Shown here in pieces: positions 9,124-18,552 of a stretch of 36,338 nucleotides of DNA; the stretch's first letter is position 1, and each line of letters opens with the position of its first letter. The stretch comes from Algoriphagus sp. (GTDB lineage Bacteria; Bacteroidota; Bacteroidia; Cytophagales; Cyclobacteriaceae), in assembly GCF_029254265.1 (NCBI RefSeq), contig NZ_JAQWXX010000070.1, positions 1 through 36,338 on the forward strand, written 5' to 3'. Below the pieces are notes generated by a model that was given only the letters and a program-made list of their open reading frames with translations, had not been told where the DNA came from and ran no database searches. The position numbers were made by a program, and so were the translations under genes.

Positions 9124-9184
9124 ATTCGATCTGAAAAGGTATTTTTGACTTAATTAATAACCTTGTAACACAAACTTAGGACTT

Positions 9185-9637
9185 ATGAGTTTAAAGCAGA
9201 ACATAGAAAGTGAAATTAAATCCGCAATGATCGCTAAGGATAAAACTCGATTGAGTGCCTTAAGAGCTATCAAATCCCTGATTTTATTGGAAGAAACCAA
9301 GAGTGGAGCCAAAGCGGAAATCACAGAAGAGGACGAATTGAAAATCCTTACCAAAGCAGCCAAGCAGCGAAAGGACTCCGCGGAGATCTATGAGCAGCAG
9401 GGAAGAGCGGATCTTTTGGAAGTAGAAATGGCCGAACTAGCCATCATTCAGGAGTTTTTGCCAAAGGCATTGACAGAGGAAGAAATTACCGCTGCAATCC
9501 AAGCAATCATTGTCCAGACTGGAGCGTCTAGCCCAAAAGATATGGGAAAAGTAATGGGTGTTGCCAGTAAAGAACTTGCAGGAAAGGCAGATGGCAAGGT
9601 GATTGCTGAAAAAGTGAAAGCACTATTGAATAGCTAA
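9185..9637 (+). CDS. GatB/YqeY domain protein
   Basis: A 150-residue stand-alone YqeY protein: an N-terminal helical domain (MSLKQNIESEIKSAMIAKDK), then the tRNA-binding-like GatB tail domain (residues 90-150, LTEEEITAAIQAII and SPKDMGKVMG). The family is related to the C-terminal domain of the GatB amidotransferase subunit, but the stand-alone form has no settled function. It is followed with no spacer by cvpA, and the two form a likely coupled pair. Confidence 0.93.
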   Translation: MSLKQNIESEIKSAMIAKDKTRLSALRAIKSLILLEETKSGAKAEITEEDELKILTKAAKQRKDSAEIYEQQGRADLLEVEMAELAIIQEFLPKALTEEEITAAIQAIIVQTGASSPKDMGKVMGVASKELAGKADGKVIAEKVKALLNS

Positions 9638-10186
9638 TTGGAAGCAGTTGATATTGTCATATTGATCATCTTAGGCCTCGGTGCTTATGAGGGATTCAAA
9701 CAAGGATTTCTCATGAGCATCGTAGGTCTAGTCGGTTTTGTGATCGCTATTGTTTTGGGTTTTTACTTCATGGACAGCATGGCCGATTGGTTGGGGGAAA
9801 CAGTTACAGAAGTCAACCTTGGATATCCTTTGGTGGGTTTCCTTGTTATTTTTATTATTACAATGCTATTAATTCGAATAGTGGGGTGGGCACTCAAGCA
9901 AGTGATGGATTTGATCCTGTTGGGTGGAATTGACAGTGCTGCGGGAGGAGTTTTAGGAGTAGTCAAAGCAGGATTTTTTATCAGCTTATTTCTCTGGTTT
10001 ACCTCTGAGTTTAAAATGGACCTTCCCAAAAAGTGGCTGAAAAATTCAGAAATCTTGGGCTATATCAAACCTTTAGCGCCAGCAGTAATTGATGCAGTTG
10101 AGCCATTGTTTCCGAGCGTGAAAAGCACAAGAGATAAATTGGATGAGTTTGTTGAGGATATTAAGGAAAAAGTAGATGAGATTTAG
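9638..10186 (+). CDS. cvpA: CvpA family membrane protein (TTG start)
   Basis: A 182-residue inner-membrane protein with about four helices: residues 5-23, 26-47, 63-85 and 104-125. The opening DIVILIILGLGAYEGFKQGF is the CvpA family hallmark. CvpA was named for colicin V production and has since been linked to envelope homeostasis. The only start that preserves the family N-terminus is the TTG at 9638, directly after the yqeY TAA (9635-9637). The first internal ATG would remove the first helix. Zero spacing plus a TTG start implies reinitiation after yqeY. Confidence 0.88.
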   Translation: MEAVDIVILIILGLGAYEGFKQGFLMSIVGLVGFVIAIVLGFYFMDSMADWLGETVTEVNLGYPLVGFLVIFIITMLLIRIVGWALKQVMDLILLGGIDSAAGGVLGVVKAGFFISLFLWFTSEFKMDLPKKWLKNSEILGYIKPLAPAVIDAVEPLFPSVKSTRDKLDEFVEDIKEKVDEI

Positions 10187-10237
10187 AGTGTCTCATTGAT
10201 AAGTTTAAGAATTTTTTTTTAAGGATAAAAACCGAAA

Positions 10238-10891
10238 TTATCTTAAATCAATCACTTCGATTCCCGGATGCTGCTTCACATCAAAGCTGAAATAGTTTGC
10301 AGGAAGATTGACATTGGTTTTCAAATTGGTGAAGGCATAAGAGAAAACTCCTCCTTGTCCATCATACATCTCCCAACCCAATAAGTTGTTGGTAACCTTT
10401 TCGATTCTTAGCGTAACTTTTTCAAAAGGAGCTCCTGATTTGATGGCAGTAAGTTCGACCAGTTGGGCCGTTTTACCTTGAAATTGCTTTTCGCCTAATA
10501 GCTTGTAATTGTATCCTGACTCGTACATCCTATAAATGTTAGACGGAGTAAGCTCACCTTCCATTTGCGAAGCATCGTTGATCGTGACCTCTTTGTAGTC
10601 ATCAGTTTGGATAAAAGTCCAGACGGTTTTGGAATCATTGTAGATTTCCTGCTCTGGAAGCTTCAATCTGTATTGTTCGCCTTTCACTGCAATCTCTCCT
10701 GTTTGGCGATCACTGGAACCTGTTTGATCCTGAAAAGTAAAATCAAAACTAGCTGTAAAGCCATTCATCGTCTGAAATTTCTGGCTCATGGCATCTAAAA
10801 GGATTTTTGCTTTGGGGTCTTTTTGAGCGGTTGCTTCGAAACTGAATGTAACCGCAATAAATAGGAAAAAAAGAAGGATGATTTTTTTCAT
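10238..10891 (-). CDS. LolA-like outer-membrane lipoprotein carrier protein
   Basis: A 217-residue periplasmic protein with a signal peptide (cleavage near ATAQ, residue 22). The first mature part KILLDAMSQKFQTMNGFTAS and later blocks such as NLLGWEMYDGQGG and FSFDVKQHPG (near the C-terminus) match the LolA/LptE-like half-barrel carriers that chaperone lipoproteins across the periplasm. The Bacteroidota members are diverged from enterobacterial LolA. It starts 31 bases behind the ftsK stop on the same strand. An ftsK-lolA order is also seen in Proteobacteria, which supports the call. Confidence 0.88.
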   Translation of the reverse strand: MKKIILLFFLFIAVTFSFEATAQKDPKAKILLDAMSQKFQTMNGFTASFDFTFQDQTGSSDRQTGEIAVKGEQYRLKLPEQEIYNDSKTVWTFIQTDDYKEVTINDASQMEGELTPSNIYRMYESGYNYKLLGEKQFQGKTAQLVELTAIKSGAPFEKVTLRIEKVTNNLLGWEMYDGQGGVFSYAFTNLKTNVNLPANYFSFDVKQHPGIEVIDLR

Positions 10892-10922
10892 TGAATAGGT
10901 AAAGCGAAACTTTTGTAAGCTC

Positions 10923-13409
10923 CTACAAACTATTCAATAACCGTTCCAAACTAGCGTCATCTTGCACGAGTACCTCTCGCGCTTTGGAGCCTTCGAAGGA
11001 TCCAACTATACCTGCAGCTTCCAATTGATCAATAATTCTTCCGGCACGGTTGTATCCTAACTTCAACTTTCGCTGAATCAGGGAAGTGCTCCCTTGCTGG
11101 TGCATCACAATTAGTCTAGCCGCATCATCAAATAGTGGATCCCGATCTGAAAGGTCTATTTCACCAACGCCACTATTACCATCTTCGCCTTCAAATTCAG
11201 GAAGTAAATAGGCGTCAGAGTAACCTTTTTGCTCTCCGATCCAGTCACAAATTGCATCCACTTCCGGCGTATCCAAAAATGCGCATTGGATCCTTGTGAT
11301 TTCTGATCCATGGGAAAGTAACATATCGCCCATACCAATCAATTGATCTGCACCACCGGTGTCTAGGATTGTTCTGGAGTCAATTTTGGAAGTTACACGG
11401 AAAGAAAGTCTTGCCGGGAAATTGGCTTTGATAATACCGGTGATCACGTTTACAGATGGTCGCTGAGTAGCTACCACCAAGTGAATTCCAATCGCTCTGG
11501 CTAACTGGGCCAGTCGGGCTATAGGGCCTTCAATTTCCTTTCCTGCAGTCATCATCAAATCCGCCAACTCATCAATTACCAAGACGATGTAAGGCATGAA
11601 ATAATGGCCTTTGTCTGGATTAAGTTTGCGTGCAATAAATTTCGCGTTGTATTCCTTAAGATTTCTAGTGCCAGCTTCTTTGAGCAAATTGTATCGATTG
11701 TCCATCTCGATACAAAGTGAATTCAAGGTATAAATTACCTTCTTGGTGTCGGTGATAATTGCCTCCTCAGAGCCAGGTAGCTTAGCCAAAAAATGACGTT
11801 CTATTTTATTGAATAAGGTTAATTCAACTTTCTTCGGATCTACCAAGACAAACTTCAATTGGGAAGGATGCTTCTTATAAATCAAAGAAGCTAGAATCAT
11901 ATTCAACCCCACGGACTTTCCTTGACCCGTTGCACCCGCCATAAGCAAGTGAGGCATTTTCGCAAGATCAGCCACAAAAACCTCATTGGAAATCGTCTTT
12001 CCTAGTGCAATCGGAAGATCTTTATCCGATTTCATGAATTTTTCTGTTCCCAAAACAGCGCGAGCAGGAACCAGTTCACGATTTTTATTTGGCACTTCTA
12101 TACCAATAGTTCCTTTTCCAGGAATCGGTGCTATGATTCGGATCCCCAATGCTGCCAAACTCAAAGCAATGTCATCTTCAAGATTTTTGATTTTGGAGAT
12201 TTTCACACCAGGTTCTGGAACGATCTCATAAAGTGTTACAGTCGGTCCAATGGTTGCTTTGATTTCCTGAATTCCAATTTTGAAATTTTCTAAGGTCTCA
12301 ACAATCTTGTTTTTATTGTCCTCAAGTTCCTGTCTTGAAACTGTTACTTTTTGGACATCGTACTCATTCAGTAAATCCAGTGTAGGATACTTGTATTTTG
12401 GAAGATCCAGTGTTGGATCATAAGCGTCCAGATTTTGTACTTCTTCTGCTGTTTTTTCTTCTCCTGCAGGTTTCACAACCGAGAAGTTTTTGTCAGCTAC
12501 TTCGAGCTCTTCCGGTTCCTTATCCAGTTCAGGATCCAGGATGTTTAATTGCGGTACCTCAAAAGCTATAGGAGCCTTTACTTTTTCTGAAGGTTTTACT
12601 TCCTCTTTACCTTTAATTATCCAGGCACTACCATCGTCGTCAATAAGGTCTTCATCTTCCTCTTCTTCGTCATTTTCCTCTAGATCAAACTCCTCCTGAA
12701 AGGGATTTTTGAGGGGAATAGATTCTTCCAACGAGGAATCTAAGGTGTCTTCATCAGCTGATTTGGAACTGAACCATTCCAATTTGTCAATATCAAAAAA
12801 GAATACAACGAATATTAATAGTGCTCCACCAATTAGGATGAAAGTACCCCAACCCAAAAAATCGGAGGATAATTTGGCAAGTTCGTAACCAAAGCCTCCG
12901 GATAGAAAACTCCAATACGAATAGCCTTGAACCAAAATCACAATGTAGCCTGTAAAAAGGCCAATCCAGAATGTGAAGAAAAGGGCAAAGGTTGTGTAGC
13001 GGGTCAAAGAGACGAGTGAAACTTTAAAAGCCCATCTAAATCCAAGCAAAAACAAGAAAGGGGGAAAAAGAAAGGCCGCCATGCCAAACCAGCGGTAAAT
13101 GAGCCAATTAGAAGCTTGAGCTCCTAAATATCCAAGAAGATTCTTGGTTTCTCTAGCAGTTTCTCGAATAGCCTCATCTGGATTATTCATGACCAAACTT
13201 TGATCCGTGGGTCCATTAAGTAGGTAACTGATAAATGCGATAAATAAAAATATTGATGCTGACATCAATAGAATCCCTAAGGTCAAGACAAGCTTATTGC
13301 TCTTGAATTTTCCTAATGAAAATCCAGTTCCCAAAGGCTTAGACTCCTTCTTTTTTTGGGGTTCTCCTTTTTTACGAAAAGTATTGGTCCTGGGTGAATT
13401 GGTGGCCAT
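10923..13409 (-). CDS. ftsK: DNA translocase FtsK
   Basis: 828 residues. Four membrane helices at about 41-64, 105-126, 137-160 and 185-205 anchor it at the septum. A strongly acidic linker follows (LEENDEEEEDEDLIDDDG, roughly 245-262). The motor has Walker A GATGQGKS (about 490-497), Walker B VLVIDELADLM and the VATQRPSVNVITG segment. The C-terminal winged-helix gamma domain (about 755-828, GSTSLIQRKLKLGYNRAGRI) should read KOPS-like polar sequences. FtsK pumps DNA at the closing septum and activates XerCD at dif. Four helices, a full motor and a gamma domain make it a complete protein. It starts 54 bases from the pyrD stop. Confidence 0.97.
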   Translation of the reverse strand: MATNSPRTNTFRKKGEPQKKKESKPLGTGFSLGKFKSNKLVLTLGILLMSASIFLFIAFISYLLNGPTDQSLVMNNPDEAIRETARETKNLLGYLGAQASNWLIYRWFGMAAFLFPPFLFLLGFRWAFKVSLVSLTRYTTFALFFTFWIGLFTGYIVILVQGYSYWSFLSGGFGYELAKLSSDFLGWGTFILIGGALLIFVVFFFDIDKLEWFSSKSADEDTLDSSLEESIPLKNPFQEEFDLEENDEEEEDEDLIDDDGSAWIIKGKEEVKPSEKVKAPIAFEVPQLNILDPELDKEPEELEVADKNFSVVKPAGEEKTAEEVQNLDAYDPTLDLPKYKYPTLDLLNEYDVQKVTVSRQELEDNKNKIVETLENFKIGIQEIKATIGPTVTLYEIVPEPGVKISKIKNLEDDIALSLAALGIRIIAPIPGKGTIGIEVPNKNRELVPARAVLGTEKFMKSDKDLPIALGKTISNEVFVADLAKMPHLLMAGATGQGKSVGLNMILASLIYKKHPSQLKFVLVDPKKVELTLFNKIERHFLAKLPGSEEAIITDTKKVIYTLNSLCIEMDNRYNLLKEAGTRNLKEYNAKFIARKLNPDKGHYFMPYIVLVIDELADLMMTAGKEIEGPIARLAQLARAIGIHLVVATQRPSVNVITGIIKANFPARLSFRVTSKIDSRTILDTGGADQLIGMGDMLLSHGSEITRIQCAFLDTPEVDAICDWIGEQKGYSDAYLLPEFEGEDGNSGVGEIDLSDRDPLFDDAARLIVMHQQGSTSLIQRKLKLGYNRAGRIIDQLEAAGIVGSFEGSKAREVLVQDDASLERLLNSL

Positions 13410-13463
13410 GTATGCGATTCAGATCCGATTTTAAGTTAAGATTAATGAAAATAGATTTATAAT

Positions 13464-14504
13464 TTATCTCGAAAAATAAGCCAATAATCCTTTTTTAATC
13501 TTTTTAATCAGTCCAGGTCCCTCATAAATCATGCCTGAGTAAACTTGAACTAAGCATGCTCCCGCCTTTAGTTTCTCGATGGCATCCTCGGCAGAATAAA
13601 TTCCTCCCACACCGATAATAGGAAAAGCACCAACTGATTTCCTGCTCAAATACCGAACTACTTCCGTACTTCGTTTGGCGAGGACTTTACCGCTAACGCC
13701 TCCTGCACCGATCGCCTCTACTTCCGCTTTGGCGGTGGTCAATCCGGATCGGTCGATAGTCGTGTTAGTAGCAATAACGCCGTCAATATTGGTGTCCATC
13801 ACGATTTCCACAATGTCATCGAGCTGTCCATCAGTCAAGTCGGGAGCTATTTTTAATAGAATGGGCTTTGGTTTTTCTTTTAAATCATTTGCGGATTTGA
13901 CCGCTTGAAGTAAGGCTTTTAACGGCTCTTTCTCCTGCAAATCCCGAAGGTTTGGCGTGTTGGGTGAGCTTACATTGACCACAAAGTAATCCACATAATC
14001 GTGAAGTGCTTCCAGACAAAACAGATAATCGTCTACTGCATTTTCGTTTGGTGTATTTTTATTCTTGCCAATATTTCCACCAATGATCACATCCGACTTT
14101 CGATTCTTTAATCGTTCTACAGCGTCCAAAACACCACCATTGTTAAAGCCCATTCGATTGATGAGTGCTTCATCCTGTGGAAGTCGGAAAAGTCTGGGTT
14201 GAGGATTTCCTTCTTGAGGCTTGGGAGTTAGCGTTCCGATTTCTATAAATCCAAAACCCAGCATCGCCATCTCATCGATCAGCTTGGCATCCTTGTCAAA
14301 ACCTGCAGCAAGTCCTACTGGATTTTTGAATTTCAATCCAAAAACTTCTCGCTCTAATCTCGGATCATCAAACTGGAAAGTTGACTTGACCAATGACTTA
14401 ATGATAGGGAGGTTAAAAGTCAGCTTAGTCAGATCAAAAGTGAAATGATGTGCGTCTTCTGGTTTTTTGAGAAAAAAGAGTGGCTTTAAAATGGATTTAT
14501 ACAC
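13464..14504 (-). CDS. pyrD: Quinone-dependent dihydroorotate dehydrogenase (class 2)
   Basis: PyrD oxidises dihydroorotate to orotate in pyrimidine synthesis, passing electrons to the quinone pool at the inner membrane. At 346 residues, with an N-terminal membrane-associating extension ([20 protein letters not shown]), it is class 2. FMN and substrate blocks are visible: [14 protein letters not shown] (about 60-73), [12 protein letters not shown], the catalytic-Ser loop [25 protein letters not shown] and FPIIGVGGI. The start codon is GTG (14502-14504), which gives the family's usual M-Y-K opening. It is the first of the pyrD-ftsK-lolA run. Confidence 0.96.
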   Translation of the reverse strand: MYKSILKPLFFLKKPEDAHHFTFDLTKLTFNLPIIKSLVKSTFQFDDPRLEREVFGLKFKNPVGLAAGFDKDAKLIDEMAMLGFGFIEIGTLTPKPQEGNPQPRLFRLPQDEALINRMGFNNGGVLDAVERLKNRKSDVIIGGNIGKNKNTPNENAVDDYLFCLEALHDYVDYFVVNVSSPNTPNLRDLQEKEPLKALLQAVKSANDLKEKPKPILLKIAPDLTDGQLDDIVEIVMDTNIDGVIATNTTIDRSGLTTAKAEVEAIGAGGVSGKVLAKRSTEVVRYLSRKSVGAFPIIGVGGIYSAEDAIEKLKAGACLVQVYSGMIYEGPGLIKKIKKGLLAYFSR

Positions 14505-14673
14505 AGTTTATTCAGGTTGGGGTCAAACGCTCAAAGGTACTTATTCGGGGTTTGAAATAGATTTTTTTGATCTGAATATTTGATTTTAAATCTACTTTAA
14601 TAAAATGATGATCTTTAGTTTGATATCTGGTGTTCACTAGAACGTCGTAAATCTCATGTCCTAAATCTTAAAT

Positions 14674-15957
14674 TTATTTCATTCCCATGTAATCCACCAC
14701 AAAATAACTCAGAGCCCGAACTCCAAGCTTAAATCCACTTTCTTCCAAATAGAAATCCGGGGTATGGTGAGATGGGGTTGTTAAAGGATCTCCCCCTTTC
14801 TTCATTCCACCAAGCATGATGAAGATCCCAGGCTTTTCCCGCTGGAAAAAGCTAAAGTCTTCTGATCCGGTTATTGGATCCATTGCAATTACATTTCCCT
14901 CGCCAGCTGCCGCTTGGATTGATGGAAGCATTTGAGCGGTGAAGGCTGGAGGATTTACCGTGGATGGATAAAGTTTTCCGATTTCTACATTTGCTGAGGC
15001 TCCTGCACTTTCAGCAATATTGGTTGCGATTTCAGTAATTCGCTTGTGGACTAAAGCTTGTTGCTCATCTCCAAAAGTCCGGATCGTACCGATCATTTCT
15101 ACTTTTTCAGGAATAATATTAGAACGAATACCTCCATGAATCGCTCCTATGGTCACAACAGCTGGGTTTTGGGTGACATTGACGTTTCTTGAAAGAATGG
15201 TCTGAAGTCCCATTACAATTTGAGAGGAAGTTACAATTGGATCTACTCCTGACCATGGAGATGCTCCGTGGGCTTGAGTGCCATTGACGGTGATTTTAAG
15301 ATTGTCCACTGCGGCCATAAATGGACCTGATCTGTAGCCTATTTTACCGGCTTCAATTTGTGCCCAAATGTGTAATCCAAAGATTGCATCTACGTCCTTC
15401 ATGACACCTTCTTTCACCATTAGCTCAGCTCCTGCCAGACTTCCATCATAGACTCCTTCTTCAGCAGGTTGAAAAATAAACTTAACAGAACCTTGCAATT
15501 GGTCTTTCATTCCAGCCAAAACTTCAGCAACTCCCATCAGAATTGCCATGTGGGAATCATGTCCACAGGCATGCATGACACCTGTTTCCTGTCCATTGTA
15601 GGTGGTGGTCACAGTAGATTTGAAAGGGACATCTGCGCGCTCAGTAACCGGTAGAGCATCCATATCCGCTCGAAGGCCCACCATAGGTCCTGGCTTTCCA
15701 CCTTTCAATACACCTACAACTCCTGTGATTGCTACCCCTTCGGTAACTTCCATACCAAGTGAGCGAAGATGCTCGGCAATTACCTTTGCCGTACGAACTT
15801 CTTGATTACTCAACTCTGGATTTTCGTGAAAATCCCTTCGCCATTCGATGACTTTGGTTTCAATTTTTTCTGCTGACTGATCAATTTTTGGTCGCAAACT
15901 AGATTGGCCAAAGCTGGCGATCGAAAGAAAGAGAAATGGTAGAACTAGCTTTTTCAA
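14674..15957 (-). CDS. Exported M20 family amidohydrolase, copy 1
   Basis: M20D-type metallo-amidohydrolase (IAA-amino-acid hydrolase / hippurate hydrolase group). The signal peptide is MKKLVLPFLFLSIASFGQ. Metal-binding residues are seen in MHACGHDSH (C131, H133), AEEG (E166-E167), and the His of IFGLHIWAQ and PSHHTPDF. A dimerisation domain (about residues 205-320) separates the two catalytic halves. The start codon is TTG (15955-15957), fixed by the signal peptide. It is a close paralogue of the next gene, with long identical blocks (for example RADMDALPVTERAD) and the same DYMGMK C-terminus. Likely substrates are N-acyl or aryl amino acids, or amino-sugar conjugates in the periplasm. There is no sign of decay. 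Confidence 0.95.
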   Translation of the reverse strand: MKKLVLPFLFLSIASFGQSSLRPKIDQSAEKIETKVIEWRRDFHENPELSNQEVRTAKVIAEHLRSLGMEVTEGVAITGVVGVLKGGKPGPMVGLRADMDALPVTERADVPFKSTVTTTYNGQETGVMHACGHDSHMAILMGVAEVLAGMKDQLQGSVKFIFQPAEEGVYDGSLAGAELMVKEGVMKDVDAIFGLHIWAQIEAGKIGYRSGPFMAAVDNLKITVNGTQAHGASPWSGVDPIVTSSQIVMGLQTILSRNVNVTQNPAVVTIGAIHGGIRSNIIPEKVEMIGTIRTFGDEQQALVHKRITEIATNIAESAGASANVEIGKLYPSTVNPPAFTAQMLPSIQAAAGEGNVIAMDPITGSEDFSFFQREKPGIFIMLGGMKKGGDPLTTPSHHTPDFYLEESGFKLGVRALSYFVVDYMGMK

Positions 15958-16113
15958 AATTTTATATTTTAATGTTTAGATAAGTCGATTTAGAATTCTG
16001 TCTTATTGAGTTGTTCTAAAATGTATATTGATTTTCCAAGTTATATAAATCTGCTTTATTCCTAATCAATTTGACCTTTCTTGTTTTCGGCGAAGTTTCT
16101 CATTTTTTGGAAT

Positions 16114-16150
16114 AAAAAATACCCAGACCTTTTCGATCTAGGTATTTTTC
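16114..16150. terminator. Terminator downstream of M20 copy 2
   Basis: AAAAATACC (16115-16123) pairs with GGTATTTTT (16141-16149) around a partly paired interior. On the minus strand the stem ends in a T-run, so it would end transcription of the second M20 gene before it reaches the first. This suggests the paralogues have separate transcripts. Confidence 0.65.
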
Positions 16151-16205
16151 AAAGTCAACTCTATTTACTTGGACAAATCTGATATCATAAATCTAAAATC
16201 TCATA

Positions 16206-17495
16206 TTATTTCATTCCCATATAATCCACCACAAAATAACTCATCACTCTCATCCCAAGTACAAATCCACTTTCATCGATGTAGAAATCAGGGGTATGAT
16301 GTGAAGGAGTTTTGGTCGGATCGCCACCTTTCTTCATTCCACCTAGGCCTATAAATAACCCTGGCTTTTCTCTTTGATAAAAGCTAAAATCTTCAGCGCC
16401 GGTTACCGGAGGATTATAATTCACATTTTCTTTGCCTGCTGCAGCCTCAATTGTTGCTACCATTTTAGCGGTTAGCTCTGGATCATTAATGGTAGAAGGA
16501 TAGAGTTTGGTGATGTTTACCTCAGCTGTCCCACCGGCACTCTCGGCAATATTTGTAGCTATTTCAGTTATTCGTTTATGAATAAGTGCCTGCTGCTCGT
16601 CACCGAAGGTTCGGATGGTGCCAATCATTTCTACTTTCTCCGGGATGATATTGTGACGGATACCCCCGTGAATAGCTCCTATTGTAACTACCGCAGGATT
16701 TTGAGTGATATTCACATTTCGGGAAAGAATCGTTTGTAATCCGGTAACAATTTGAGAGGAGGTGACGATTGGATCCACACCAGACCAAGGAGATGCTCCA
16801 TGTGCTTGTGTACCATGTACGATGATTTCCAGATTATCAACAGCAGCCTGAGCCGGTCCCGACCGGTATCCTATTTTTCCGACTTCAGTTTGCGCAGAAA
16901 TATGTAATCCGAAGATCGCATCAACATCCTTCATGACTCCCTCTTCCACTAGCTGTTTAGCTCCCCAGGAAGTGACGCCCGGTTCGTAGATTCCTTCCTC
17001 TGCGGGTTGGAAGATAAACTTCACATTTCCCTGTAGCTGATCTTTCATGCTAGCAAGGACTTCTGCTACTCCCATCAAAATAGCCACATGGGTGTCGTGA
17101 CCGCAGGCATGCATTACACCTGTTTCTTGTCCATTATAAGTTGTGGTTACTGTGGATTTGAAAGGTAAATCAGCACGTTCTGTTACCGGCAAAGCATCCA
17201 TATCTGCACGAAGCGCTACTGTTGGTCCGGGTTTTCCGCCCTTAAGAACTCCAACTACACCTGTCACAGCCATACCCTCAGTGACTTCGATTCCTAAGGA
17301 GCGAAGGTGATCCGCTATTTTTTTTGCCGTTCGGGTTTCCTGATTTCCGAGCTCCGGATTTTGATGAATATCTCTTCGCCATTCGATGACCTTTGATTCG
17401 ATAGATGTTGCTTGTTTATCGATTGCTGGCCTTAGGCTTGATTGTCCAAAGGCTGTCCCCGAAATTAGGATCAGGGGAAGTAGAAATTTTTTCAT
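16206..17495 (-). CDS. Exported M20 family amidohydrolase, copy 2
   Basis: 429 residues, the tandem paralogue of the preceding gene, with signal peptide MKKFLLPLILISGTAFGQ and an ATG start. It keeps the same MHACGHDTH metal motif, AEEG pair, dimerisation domain and DYMGMK terminus. Differences cluster in a small insertion after the AEEG motif (IYEPGVTSWGAKQLVEE against VYDGSLAGAELMVKE), in FGLHISAQ against FGLHIWAQ, and in the VNITKLYPSTIN region near the C-terminus. These are near the metal site and may alter substrate range. Both copies look functional. A 248-base spacer holding a terminator separates them, so dosage or divergent specificity rather than one operon is likely. Confidence 0.95.
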   Translation of the reverse strand: MKKFLLPLILISGTAFGQSSLRPAIDKQATSIESKVIEWRRDIHQNPELGNQETRTAKKIADHLRSLGIEVTEGMAVTGVVGVLKGGKPGPTVALRADMDALPVTERADLPFKSTVTTTYNGQETGVMHACGHDTHVAILMGVAEVLASMKDQLQGNVKFIFQPAEEGIYEPGVTSWGAKQLVEEGVMKDVDAIFGLHISAQTEVGKIGYRSGPAQAAVDNLEIIVHGTQAHGASPWSGVDPIVTSSQIVTGLQTILSRNVNITQNPAVVTIGAIHGGIRHNIIPEKVEMIGTIRTFGDEQQALIHKRITEIATNIAESAGGTAEVNITKLYPSTINDPELTAKMVATIEAAAGKENVNYNPPVTGAEDFSFYQREKPGLFIGLGGMKKGGDPTKTPSHHTPDFYIDESGFVLGMRVMSYFVVDYMGMK

Positions 17496-17638
17496 AGTTG
17501 AGGGGTTTGTTCTATTCCAAATTTAAAAAAATGATTAAGTCGACAACCAATTATGTTCAATTGTATCAAAAACTTAATCTAAAAGAACTATTTCGGCTCA
17601 GAATCCTCTTGTAAAGGGAAACAATAGAATTTAATTTT

Positions 17639-18337
17639 ATGGAACTCACCAACAAAATCGCAGTAGTCACAGGTGTAAGTAAAGGCATCGGTCTTGAATT
17701 AGTCAAACTTTTAATCGAAAAAGGAACGATCGTAGCAGGTTGGGGAAGAACAGCTCCGGACTTTAGTCATGCCAACTTTCAATTTTTCACCTGCGATGTA
17801 GCAAAAGAAGATTCAGTTGAAAATGCATTTCAAGAAACCACAAAAAAGTTAGGGACAGATATCCGGATCCTTGTGAATAATGCTGGATTTGGCGTAGCTG
17901 GCGCAACAGAAACTTTCTCTTCTGAGTATTGGAAAGCGATGTTTGATACCAATGTTCATGGGATTTTCTATACGGTCAAGCGACTTATTCCTGGGATGAA
18001 GGCTGCAGACGAAGGACATATTCTTAATGTAGCATCTATCGCTGGACTAAATGGAGTTAATCAGTTTGCCGGCTACGTAGGCACCAAGCATGCAGTTCGA
18101 GGAATTTCTCATTCCTTGTATATGGAGCTTAGAGATTTTGGAATCAAAGTGTCCACCATCTATCCAGGTTCTATCCAAACCAATTTCTTCGATGATATTC
18201 CAGGCGTTCAAGCCAATGAAAATATGATGAGACCAATCGATGTGGCCACGACCATGCTTCAGACACTCGAAACTCACCCAAATTATTTCGTGGCAGACGT
18301 GGAGTGTAGACCGCTAAGACCAAAAGGGAAGAAGTAA
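17639..18337 (+). CDS. Short-chain dehydrogenase/reductase
   Basis: 232-residue classical SDR. The Rossmann glycine motif TGVSKGIG is at 11-18, the NNAG motif at 80-83, and the catalytic Ser, Tyr and Lys are S133 (NVASIAG), Y146 and K150 (YVGTK). The cofactor-choice region (GWGRTAP, after strand 2) has an Arg, which hints at NADPH, although this is inference. The substrate is not predictable. The gene is cytoplasmic and single, with a structured 87-nt element just downstream. Confidence 0.93.
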   Translation: MELTNKIAVVTGVSKGIGLELVKLLIEKGTIVAGWGRTAPDFSHANFQFFTCDVAKEDSVENAFQETTKKLGTDIRILVNNAGFGVAGATETFSSEYWKAMFDTNVHGIFYTVKRLIPGMKAADEGHILNVASIAGLNGVNQFAGYVGTKHAVRGISHSLYMELRDFGIKVSTIYPGSIQTNFFDDIPGVQANENMMRPIDVATTMLQTLETHPNYFVADVECRPLRPKGKK

Positions 18338-18355
18338 TATTATTTGAAAAAATTC

Positions 18356-18442
18356 AGAAGGGCTGAGGAAATTCTTAACGATAAGAATTTCCTCGGCATT
18401 CCCGGAAAGTTTAAACGGTATAAGTTTAAACTCAGCCTTTCT
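18356..18442. repeat. Three-stem inverted-repeat element
   Basis: A closing stem AGAAGGGCTGA (18356-18366) pairs with TCAGCCTTTCT (18432-18442, one G-T pair). Inside are two hairpins: GGAAATTCTTA/TAAGAATTTCC (18367-18377, 18382-18392, loop ACGA) and GTTTAAAC/GTTTAAAC (18409-18416, 18424-18431, loop GGTATAA). Hairpin 1 directly follows the closing stem and hairpin 2 directly abuts its 3' arm. The layout looks like a designed multibranch fold and not a simple terminator, since no T-tract follows. Confidence 0.6.
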
Positions 18443-18498
18443 AAGACCCAATTCTTAAAGACATTGCCCTAGATTTTACCGCTCAAAAGGTTTTAAAA

Positions 18499-18529
18499 TT
18501 GTTTTGATTAGGTTATGTGTTTACTTTCG
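18499..18529 (+). promoter_or_regulatory. Candidate Bacteroidota promoter for the redoxin gene
   Basis: TTG (18499-18501), a 20-base spacer, then TACTTTCG (18522-18529), close to the Bacteroidota consensus TTTG-N19/20-TAnnTTTG. It lies 24 bases before the ATG. Confidence 0.45.
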
Positions 18530-18552
18530 TCATTCATTTATAAAGACCTGTC

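Noticed and set aside
10187..10237. Terminator between convergent cvpA and the LolA-like gene
   Set aside because: There is a T-run but no stable stem beside it in either direction.
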